From assembly GCF_963678635.1 (NCBI RefSeq), contig NC_087063.1, positions 8,032,386 to 8,096,385 of the forward strand: DNA of 64,000 nt. Direction: 5' to 3'. The translations under genes were made by a program, and so were the position numbers. This stretch comes from Symsagittifera roscoffensis. Taxonomy: Eukaryota > Xenacoelomorpha > Acoela > Convolutidae. How positions within the stretch are numbered: the first letter of the stretch is position 1; each line of letters opens with the position of its first letter. Positions 54,287 to 64,000 of the stretch are shown here, piece by piece. The notes under the pieces were generated by a model. That model was given only the letters and a program-made list of their open reading frames with translations. It did not search any database and had not been told where the DNA came from.

Positions 54287-54647
54287 ATATGTCTGTTTTC
54301 GGACGATTTGTCAAACTACAACCGTTTTCAAGTTGAAAAAAAACCAACAAAAAACGAATTTTAAGCAAACATTCAGGCTTCCGTAGAAAATAAACCCTTA
54401 AAAATTGGTAGATTTAAGAGAGTGTTTTTGAACTTGTTTCTGAACACGAAGAAAATTTTATTCCAAATTTAAACAAGACCCTGTATCACGGAATCTTTGA
54501 ATGTTTCGACTGAATTTTTTTTGTTGACTAATTTGAATTAAGATAATTGATGAATTTTTCAAAAACAAAATGAATAAATTTCCAAAAAAACGGACTTTTG
54601 AACATCATGCACCACAAGAAGCTATGTTAAATACAAAGAGATAAACT

Positions 54648-54975
54648 TTGTATATAGCAAAGTATTGGATAGATCAAAGGGCAAGCTTCAATCTAATTTG
54701 GAACGATTTCAAACAAGGATTAAATCTCCCATTTTTCGTTAAAAGCACGAAGTATAAGCTCGCACTAATTGTTCTAAATTGGCCATACTAGCAGTTTTTA
54801 AGCTCCCATAACTTTACAAAAATGATCACAGGTAAAACATTTTTCAAATATGAGCTGAAAACAACAGTGCCTTTTGCTTCATATGGAACTTTTGCCAAAA
54901 ACTATTAGTTAAAACTCGAATTTTTGCTGAAGAAATCAAAACCACCCCGAAAACAAATGTTACGCCACTTTCTAT
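54648..54975 (-). repeat. R1 repeat, partial
   Basis: GGAACGATTT, ATTAAATCTCCC, AAATGATCACAGGT and CACCCCGAAAACAAA blocks are in R1 order. The outer hairpin end is missing. A minus-strand frame here is incidental. Confidence 0.5.
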
Positions 54976-54979
54976 ATAA

Positions 54980-56260
54980 GTAAGAAGAAATTTTTTTATT
55001 ACTGTCAATGAATGCTAAAAACTTTTTGAGACATTCATTTTTGAAATCCATGCAGCGCATTTTTATCTGGAAAGCAATTGTTGATGCCAAAAACGACTAT
55101 GGAGCTAAATTTTTAAAAAGTTTTTCAACAATTTAAACATTTTTTTTAAAAACATAAAAAGTTTTTTGTAAAATTATTTTTTCAAAACATAAAAAGTTTT
55201 TTGTACATTTTTTTTTAAATTGGCGATTGGGAATATTATTTAGGAAGTGGTTTTTTTTAAACTGCTCTAATACTTTTTATTAAAGTTTCTATAAATTTAG
55301 GCTTATTCATAAATATTTTTTGGTTTCCGCTTTTCTTTACCATCAAGTGAAAAAATCATTCGTTTCTCCGCTCCCATTATTAGATGCCAAATCAAAAGGC
55401 ATGTTTTCGTAATAGAAAGTTTGTAAATTAGGCAGTCATCAAAAAATGAGCCAATTAAAAAAAAGAAAAATTTAAAAAAAAAAAGAATTTTTCACAAAAA
55501 AAAGCATTTTATAAAAAACGTTGAACAAAACTTTCAATCTATTTTTGAAGCATTTCGTTTCAAATGAAGCGCAAAAGAAAGTTTCTACAACAGTTTCTCG
55601 CTGATTTAACTTAAGTTTTTGTCGATTGTCTAAAATTCCAGTTTCGAATGAAACTATTTTTATTCGATTGCTTTACTCGCTCGAAGCTAGACTAGAACTG
55701 GTTTTTCTCAACAATGGGCATATTTGTGAAATTTTTAAATTTTTTTGACAGGATGTGCTTAAATTTTATACATCAGACAACTAAATGGAAATAAAAAAGA
55801 AAAAAAACTAAAACAAAGTTTTTCACATGTTCCTTCACTTTTCTTGCAGATTTTGCTTTAAAAAATGGCGCAGTTGAAGAAGTTTTCTGGCAACTATACA
55901 CAATAATTTAAGTCTTTTCAAATATTTTTTTCCGCACTCTTGAAAAACTTTGATTTTTCAGCCTTCTGAACACCTTTTTTTGGGTCTATTCGGTTATACT
56001 CCCTTAAATGGATAAATTTGGTAACTCAAATATCGAGTTGAAATTGAATGTGCGAAAACGAGTGAAGCAAACAATTAAATACCACTAGCGTGCATTTAGC
56101 GGCTGCTCGATTAGAAAATCTAGCAATAATTTTGCCATATACTTTTGTTTCTTAATGGACAGCTGCTAATTGCAAGCGAGTGGTGTTTAATTGTTTACTT
56201 CACTCGTTTTTGCGCTTTTAATATCAACTCGAAATTTGAATTGCCAAATAGATCTATTTA
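54980..56260. other. AT-rich DNA, nothing recognised
   Basis: Low-complexity A and T runs. The words AACTCGAAATTTGAA / AAATATCGAGTTGAAATT and GCTGC..TTAATTGTTTACTTCACTCG / CGAGTGAAGCAAACAATTAA flank 56025..56235, so that stretch is roughly inverted on itself. Confidence 0.4.
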
Positions 56261-56268
56261 GGGAGGTA

Positions 56269-56695
56269 CAGTAGCGTGCCGAGGGGTTGGGCGGTGGGGG
56301 CGACCCCCTAAATTCTGGTTGCCAAATTTTTCCAAAGGATCCCCCCTTTGGTATAACTTTATGACACCATTTTTCGCTGAACAACGTAAAAATTTTTCTA
56401 AAGGCGCCTTAGGCGCCAATATGACCAAATTTGAGGAGGGAGGGTGTGCCAAAAAAAGGGCAATTTTATGGTCAAAATTTTCCAAAAAGTGCTTAAAAAC
56501 GCATTTTTTGGCTTGTTTTTTTAAAAAATATGCCTGCGACGCAGAAAATTTTCCACAAAATAGGGTCCTTATACTATTTTGGTAGAGCTCAGAAAACCCG
56601 ATTGGTCAACCTAAAAAAAATGGTTGGCAAACTTTTGAAAGTTTTTCAAAAAACCGCAACCCCCCCTCCAAGAAAAAATTTTGCGCTCGCCACTG
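56269..56695. mobile_element. hAT-like non-autonomous element
   Basis: It starts CAGTAGCGTGCCGAGGGG and ends GCGCTCGCCACTG, with complementary CAGTNGCG termini. Flanks GGGAGGTA and GGGGGTAT are similar but not identical. Internal words (GGCGCCAATATGACCAAATT, GCCTGCGACGCAGAA, AATTTTCCAAAAAGTGC) match the element at 4857. No transposase is present; frames inside are shadows. Confidence 0.5.
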
Positions 56696-56699
56696 GGGG

Positions 56700-57958
56700 G
56701 TATAAACGAAAAGACCCCCTTTTATCGTCACTCTTGAACATTTTTACAGCACTGTTGTACCGAACCGCCTCCAGCCAATGGCTCTCAAGTTGTCAGTTCT
56801 GGGCCTTATTATCGGGCACCATGCGTTATTCCAGCTTCGGGTTAGTTAGCGTTCGGCTCACTTGGCAACAAAACTGACATTTTAAGTTAACGGACTGCGT
56901 GATGGGAGATATGTGCAAAAAAATTAAAGCAGATTTGTCGTTTCTTTTTTATTGCTGATCAAAATCCGGCATTAACCGCACTTCCGCCATAATTGAGAAC
57001 TTTATCAGTGGTCGGTAGACTGTAGATTAGCATTTTTGTTTGATTAATTCTGGATTTACGATGCTGACACTTTTTAGAAGGCAACTGAGACTAGAGCAGT
57101 GAACGTCAAATGAATTACGTTTGTTTATCAATGTTTACTTTGCAATTAAAAACATAAAAGCCTTATTAAAGGATTCGATTCCAAAAAAACATCATATTGC
57201 TTAAAAAATTTGTCGAGCTTTCCAATAGCTCTAAACAAAAAATCCAAAAGACGTAATTGTGTTATTTTTTTTCATTAAAACAAGCCAACCGAGGAAAATT
57301 CTTCCTGATATATTTTCTATTTTTAACGTGTTTTAGCCAAGTTTACGTTGAAGAATTAGATTCCCTTTTAAAAAGCAATTATTTTGAAGGAGGTTATAAT
57401 TCCCTTTATTGACGGGGCACCAAATTAATGTGTAATTTGTGCGACCATGCATGACAAGACAAGACATCGTCAGCATATATAAAAAGTCAAATTCAATTCT
57501 AATCTCAGCGCCGATTTCTTGAAAGATTTTCGTTTTCGTTATTTCAATTTTCACCTTTCAAAGCGAAAAAGAAAAAGAAAGAAACAAAAAAACTTTCTTT
57601 AGTTTCAGCAAAGAAAAAGAAAAAAAAATTTTATTGTTTTTTCAATTTTTAAATTATCGCGGCCAACTTTCCCGTTACTTTACTCATAAAACAGACCATA
57701 CGCATAACAACGACTTTTCAATTCCAGGAAGGTTTGTTCGGTCTTATTTTTTGGAAATGAAAATTATATTAAAGCAATTATCAATACCATAGTTAGCCAT
57801 ATTACTTATCAAACTGTCGGTCTGGCTTGTGATACCTTGAAAATTTTGATTCAATTCAAAATATAACTTTTTCTTTTTGTTAATAGTCTGTAGAATAAAG
57901 TTGTTAACCAAAATTTTATCTCTTCGAATCACCGTTCTAACATAGGAGCACAAAATTA
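56700..57958. other. AT-rich DNA, nothing recognised
   Basis: No supported gene. A purine-rich AAAGAAAAAGAAAG tract lies at about 57560..57630. Confidence 0.4.
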
Positions 57959-58413
57959 CAAGACTGCTTGTATCATGGTGAAGCACTGAATGTTCCGACT
58001 GCCTATATGGAGTATAAGGTATATGAAGTAATATTCGCTAGAAAAAATCGATGTAATTAAAAATATGTGTTTTCAAATTTTTTTGCGAAAATCTAAAATG
58101 TAAGGTACAAAGCTCTATGTAAAATGTTGCATGTAGCACAGAAAGAAACAGATCAAATAGCATGCATGCTTTAATTCAATTTGGAAGATTTCTGAGACGG
58201 ACCTATCGGCCTACGCGTTAATAGCAAACAATATGACGCGCGTTAACTATCCCAGATTGTCCAAATTTAATTCCTCATAACTTTACATTACCAATCACAG
58301 AAATTCCGTCTAAATTTTGCCAGTTAAAAAATCTTAAATAAAGATGCTAGTTAAAAGTCTGGAAAAACACACCCGAGCACAAACATTCTGTCCTTTTCCT
58401 CAAAAATTGGAAC
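57959..58413 (-). repeat. R1 dispersed repeat, diverged
   Basis: It starts CAAGACTGCTTGTATCATGG and ends near CACCCGAGCACAAACATTCTG; the internal CGCGTTAA blocks are eroded. Confidence 0.6.
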
Positions 58414-58419
58414 AAAAAC

Positions 58420-59150
58420 CCCTTTATTAATAGTTGTGCTTTGAAAAACCGCGAGCTTAAGTTTTTAACCTATAAAAAGAACGAATTTTGTTACGTTTTT
58501 TTTTTTCATTTTTCTCTGCAACTCTTTGAAGTACTCAGATGGAAATTTCACAAGAATACGCTAAAGGCAAAACTGACTATTTGTAAAGAGAACAAAATCG
58601 TGTGCGTATTTTGTTCTGAATTCTAAAGAAAAGCCCATAAATTTAATCAATTTTGTAAGCGAAATTCTCATAGTAAACTGTTGGCAAACTCAAAAAAAAA
58701 AACTGACAAACTGTAAAGTAACGTTTGTCGGCACATAACTTCTAACGCATTTTCAGCACAAACCGAGCATTGAAGAAAGTGGGTTCCACAATTTGTAAGT
58801 GAATTTCAAGTTCTTAGTGATATCTGCAAGTTGCTAGCGGATTTCAAAATTTGTTATTATATTTCACGTTTTGTTATTGAACTAAATTTGGAAACAACTT
58901 AGCCTGAGTAAAAAAAAATTGATCAAACAAACAACTGGGAGTCAGTTAAATTTAAAAAAAAATTAATTTTGGAATCGTCGTGGAAATAAATGGGCAGTCA
59001 TAATTTCAGGTCTTCAGACACTGGTAATCTTTATATATTTGATGTACACCAAAACTACTAAAAAATATGCTTTAATTTTTTTTGAAATTTTCTAAGTTGC
59101 TTCTCACGCATCTATAAAATATCTGAAAATTATATCACGGGTCTATTCAA
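58420..59150. other. AT-rich DNA, nothing recognised
   Basis: A 61-codon frame at 58441..58626 has no motif. I see nothing else. Confidence 0.4.
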
Positions 59151-59628
59151 TGTTCCTATTTTTGAAGAAACTGATGGAATGTTTGTGCTTTTGTGTGAGT
59201 TTTTTCTCCAGACAAGTTTCGACTTTTCAATCAGCCTTTTTTGGCGCAATTTCCATAAAGAATTAGTCATCAAGATGTTTCACCTGTGATTTTTTTCTTA
59301 AAATTAGGTGGTTTAAAATATGCCAATTTGAAATAATTAAAGCGTGATAACTTTCGCGCTGTTAACGAGTAAGCAGGAATTTAACCCGGTTCAGAAAACG
59401 TTCCAAGAATTGACGCATGCTTTTTGGTCTATACAACTTATTGCTATACGCAAAAAAAGATATTCTTTTGAGCTTTAAATAGCGTATAAGAGGCGGTTGG
59501 TTTTCCAAAATTTTTTTTTTAATTATGAAAAGATTCGTCAATTTTTTTGAAATAGAACATTACTACATAGACGTCAGAAGGCAGTCGAAATTTTCTTGGC
59601 TTTGCCCTGATACGAGCAATCTAGGTTG
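59151..59628 (+). repeat. R1 dispersed repeat, diverged
   Basis: TGTTCCTATTTTTGAAG to GCCCTGATACGAGCAATCT, with GATTTTTTTCTTAAAATTAGG and GGCAGTCGAAATTTTC blocks in R1 order. Confidence 0.6.
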
Positions 59629-59639
59629 TTTCATATGCT

Positions 59640-62600
59640 CAAAATCTTATCACTAACTAAAAATTTTGTTTGAAATACAAAATAATTACATAGTTAAATT
59701 GCTGGAATCTAAAGACAAATGCTCAAAAAATGAATATAAAAAAGTTTTTGCTATCCGCGTTTAAAAAAGCATAATTTTCTGATTTTTCTTCAATTTTTTG
59801 GAACAAAACCGTAGTGAAACTAATAACCATTGATCCCCAATTATCAATACCTTATACTATCAATGATATCCGTAGTGATTTGTTCTTGATATCATTATTG
59901 TTCCGATCATTTGAAAAGTGGGAAGAAACTTTGTATTAGGGTGTGTTTTAGTTTTTTTTATTTTTATTATCCACGCAAAATCAGGTACCACAAATAATTT
60001 TCGGACTGGAATGAGTGATATATCATATTAAAGCCCTTTCAGTCGTCGTTTGAACCATATTAAAAATTTCCAAAAAATTTTTTCTAGTGTCGAGAAAACC
60101 CGGTTTGAATTTTTTTAATTTTTCGTCTGAATCGAGCGAATAAATCAAGCGAGCAGGCTTACAACAGCTAAAATGCCTAATTTATGCTTGAAATTTTAAC
60201 TTAATTTTGAGCAAATCAAACTAGTTTTTGAAGTTTTTTAGCTGCCTTTTATGGAAATCAAAAACTTTCTGCAAAAAAATTTAAAAATTTTTTTTTTTGA
60301 ATTTTTAAAATTTTTTCAGGTCTTTTTTCTTCAAAAATTTTTGTCCAATTTGCGCATATTACTATGACCGTCTTATATGCTCAAATTATTTTTTACTTCA
60401 AGTTTCTTATCACACCAAACAGAAAAACTACACTAATTTGGAATTTTTTTTTCTAAACTATAGTTTTCTAACGACCATGGTCGGAACATTCTGTGCTACT
60501 TGCACAATAACCAGCTATCCTTGTTGTTTTTAGTATGAGAGCGATGAAGAAAATTGGGGATTCAAAAACATTTCTCCAAAAATACTCTTAACATGTAATT
60601 GATAATTACTAATGTCCACAAAAAACGCTGATTCAGCTAATAAAATGCAAAATGGAGAACTTAAAGCGGATTTTGCGACAACTTTTACAATTTGTTTTTG
60701 ATTTCGCAAAAATTCTGATCTCGTGTTTATTTTTTCGAGCACTTGCAATCATCTTTAGAATCTAATATATCTGAATCAAATTGATAATTGATGGCAAAAT
60801 GGGTATAGATAAAACGATCTGTTGATGTTTCCGTATCTAATTTTTTTTAGATACTTTTTTCACTGCGTGAATGAACTTTTATTAAAAGATAATTCTCCTT
60901 TACTTTTTTTGTTTCGATTAAACTTTTGTGTTAATCAAATCGTAAGACAAGCGAATTAATAGTCATTTAAAGAGTTGAAGCTATATTTATATATCATGGC
61001 TAGGAAAGTCAGCATAAAACTCTCTTGGATAAATTTTTGCTCTTTCTTCTTAATTGTGACCACAACCTTAAGACTCTACCATTTTTCAAGTTTTAATACG
61101 ACAACAAGCATTTGACCATTTTCATTATTATGTTTTTAAACGCAGATAAGCGACAGCTTTTCTAAAATACACGTTTTGACACTTATGAATAAAATGAGTA
61201 AGTTAGTTTTTGTTATTCAAAATTTACTGCAATAAACTTCAGTAGAAGTTCTGGCAGTTTCAATCTTCTATTTTTCTGAGGTCAAAATAAACTTATTAAA
61301 GAGTCATCAAACCTTATTGAATCGTAAACATTGCTATCAGCTGCAAAGTTTGTTGAAGTTATTAAAACCAGAAGTCTAGACTAGTGAATGCACACGCAGT
61401 CTCATTCCAAAGTCAAATCAAGCCAATATTTCCCGGACTTTCATCATTTTTTGGAACCTTTTCTTGACAATAAGCAATCTGAGCTCAGTTTCAAGTTAGT
61501 CTATTATTAACAAGTTCATAGAATGGAGAAAACGTGATAAAGAAGAATCAAAATTTCGTGGCTCAATGACAAAGTGACTTACTTTTTATTTAATATCATT
61601 TTTCTCTAACTCTTCTGCGAACCCTAAGCGGTGTTATGGAGATCAGCTTACATTTCATTGAGGGTTAGTCTTTCTTTTGAAAACCAAGAGTTAGGAGGAG
61701 ATTTCACATGCATTTTAGTTAAATAATTGCTACAATATTTTTAACTATCCAGTAAAAGTGAGCAAAACTCTATCCTTTTTTGTTCAGACTGCTTCTCAAA
61801 GAGGAAAAAATTATGAAAATATGGCCTATAAAGGATTTTAGAGTTTCAAATAAGATATGCTACAGATTTTGGTGTCTTTCAAAAGCACTTTGGAAATTCT
61901 TTCATTCATATTTTGGAATGCTCTCGCTGTTTTGAAAAAAAAAACAGCTCTCACGATTTTTATAGACACGTTTTTGAACGCTGAATACAGTGCTGATTTC
62001 ATTTAACTGGACACTACGATAAACGTTAGAAAATTCAGACGCGTTTTTCTCAAAATGGGTTGAGACAAAACAAATTGAAGAATACAAACGTTGAGATGAT
62101 TTTTACCAGAATTAACATGGTGCACTTTTTTCAAAGTTCTCTGCAAAAATTGTTCATTGTTTTTTAAATTATCAAGATTTACACGGAAACTACCAAGTTG
62201 AGTGATTAAAAAGTTATATCAAAAGAAGTCTCAACAGAGTTCAACAACTTTTTAGAGCTCAAAAATCTTTTAAGATTTCCAAAGATTTGAACAAGAAAAT
62301 ATATTCTTGGTTGATAGCCGAAAAAGGTCTTTTTTACTATAGAAAAATCAAAATCTATGCGTAGAAACAAATTTCAAATTTTTAAAAGTTTTATTCTTCT
62401 CGAATTTAGTTGGACTATGTGAGAGGCTTCTTTTGGTATGATTTTCTCCTCAATTATGGTCGAAAAGCCAAAAGGACCCTTTTTCCCGGAAAATTTTGGT
62501 TTTTAGTGATTTTCGAAGCAATTTTTCTATTCTCGTTCTATTCGCTTTTTTTCAAATCTTAACCCAATTTGAGAAAAACTCGTTTGAAAGTTTGTTCGTT

Positions 62601-62950
62601 TTGTCCGGATAATTTAAATTAGCTCCGTACTTTTATAATTCTTTTTGCATGATTGACACTAGTTTCATATTTTTCCACGCGGAACTTTAAAAACGTCTTA
62701 AACATCATGAAGTTACATAAAATTTCCTGCTCTGAATCTGTTTATTTTTAACTGAATAAGATTGTTTTGTTTTTTTTTGTTATTTTTATGCTGCAATTTT
62801 TTTGGTGGTTTGCATTTTGATTTGATTTTGACTTTTGAATCTTGGTTTTAAGAACCAAACAAAGTTTCTGTTTTTTGGGGACATTAATTAAATTTTGTAC
62901 TTTTTTGAACTTCATTCGAAGCTTTTAATGGCCCTTCAATACAAAAAAGG
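59640..62950. other. AT-rich DNA, nothing recognised
   Basis: I saw no exon with paired splice sites, no repeat family member and no RNA gene. Short minus frames at 60530..60748 and 61902..62087 lack motifs. Confidence 0.4.
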
Positions 62951-63485
62951 AACAAAATTGCTAGTATCAGGACAAAATCCTGAATGTTCCGACTGCCTTT
63001 TAAGGTCTATGAAGCAGTGATAATATGAAAAAATTATGGTAAAAAAAGAAAAAAAAATTTAATTAATTTTTTTTTATATTTAAAATTTTTTGTGAAAATC
63101 ATCCCCCTACACGCCATATAAAGTACAAAGTGATAAACTTCGCTATAGTAACAAATCAGTTATGGCAAATAAGCTTCCTTCAACCAATTTGGAACGATTT
63201 CTAAGACGGATTAAATCTCCGCTTACGCGTTAATAGCGCGAAATGTATCGCGCATTAATTATTCCAAATTGGCCAAAATGGGAATGTTTAAACCACCATA
63301 ATTTTAGAAAAAATAATCACAGGTGAATTATTTTTTCAAATTTAAGCTCAGGATCAAAATAATTTTTGAATGATAAAAAAGTTTTCGTCAAAAATGGCTA
63401 GTTGAACAGTCGAAAATTGTCTGAAAAAAAAATACCACCCCGAGCACAAATTTTCCGTTACTTTCGTATCGGAAGTCGGAACAAA
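62951..63485 (-). repeat. R1 dispersed repeat, near full length
   Basis: ACAAAATTGCTAGTATCAGG to TTTCGTATCGGAAGTCGGAA, with CACGCCATATAAAGTACAAA, GATTTCTAAGACGGATTAAA and CACCCCGAGCACAAA blocks. This is one of the better kept copies. Confidence 0.7.
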
Positions 63486-64000
63486 AACAGCTTCACTTTC
63501 AAAAGTGGAATTTTATTCTAATGACTACCACTGGTCGTTCGTGAAAGAGCAGAAAATGGATTTTTTAAAAGTTTAGTCTCGTTTCTACATTTTGCAGCTC
63601 AAATACAGCTCTGAGGATAGTATAACTATTGGTTAAAACAAACAAAAGTAACTCATTGCTGTTTAACTAGCGCTACCTTCAATTGCTAGAAGTGTAATTG
63701 TAGAACAAAAGATGGAGAAATTATCATGGGAAACTTAGGATAGTTCATTATAGAAATCAACAATTTGGCGCTGTTTATTCTCAATTCACTTGCACCAAAT
63801 TCAGATTATCCAGATTAAAGCAAAAAAATTCAGACCGATTTTTCTCGACAGCAAGAAAAATGTTTGAAAATTTTTTTGCAATGCGAAACGCGATTGAACA
63901 ATTATTTTTTTGTTACCTGATTCGGCGCCATCTGACCTTCGATGGTTTGAACAAAAACGCAATTTTTTTTCTTATTTTTGGTTTAAAAAAACAATAATTT
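63486..64000. other. AT-rich DNA to window end, nothing recognised
   Basis: No gene, repeat or RNA is supported here. Confidence 0.4.

Overview
This is AT-rich DNA from a eukaryote, most likely an invertebrate animal. The signs are intron-split coding exons with GT..AG borders, decayed LINE and hAT-like DNA elements, many dispersed repeats and very little coding sequence. I cannot name the species. The sequence shows no bacterial operons, CRISPR arrays, rRNA or tRNA genes.

The centre of the window (18151..37056, minus strand) is one very large LTR retrotransposon of 18.9 kb. Its two 408-bp LTRs run TG..CA, look identical base for base, and are flanked by a 4-bp AAAG target duplication. A tRNA-type primer binding site lies 2 nt inside the 5' LTR. 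In sense order it holds a ~1.25 kb leader with degenerate repeats and twin hairpins, a small basic ORF, a 1777-codon gag-protease-RT ORF, and an RNase H-integrase ORF that continues the RT in another frame after a run of seven T. Domain order and motifs (CCHC, DSG, YLDD, RNase H, HHCC, DDE, GPY) place it in the Gypsy/Metaviridae group.

Downstream of pol lies an unusual ~6 kb block. It has three in-frame mini-ORFs joined by TAA-ATG (two strongly hydrophobic), a 377-codon ORF with no methionine codon, a signal-peptide-bearing glycoprotein-like ORF, its membrane-anchor part in another frame, and a 601-codon orphan ORF that starts in an ATGA overlap. Nearly every junction overlaps or abuts, which suggests coupled reinitiation, splicing or readthrough. 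A ~1.6 kb hairpin-bearing 3' region precedes the 3' LTR.

Left of the element (1..18150): a decayed minus-strand coding relic (1..2560), a hAT-like MITE, and a plus-strand host gene. That gene's exons (7093..7533, 9565..9649, 15935..16135, 16335..16450) keep reading frame and end next to AATAAA. A partial decayed copy of its first exon lies at 5.55 kb. Many copies of a ~0.5 kb repeat (called R1 here) are scattered about, and the retroelement itself landed inside one.

Right of the element (37057..64000): more R1 copies, local duplications, simple repeats, a decayed endonuclease/RT LINE (about 42590..44990), isolated exon-like stretches (45370, 48401, 51416), another hAT-like element (56269..56695), and long stretches in which I see nothing.
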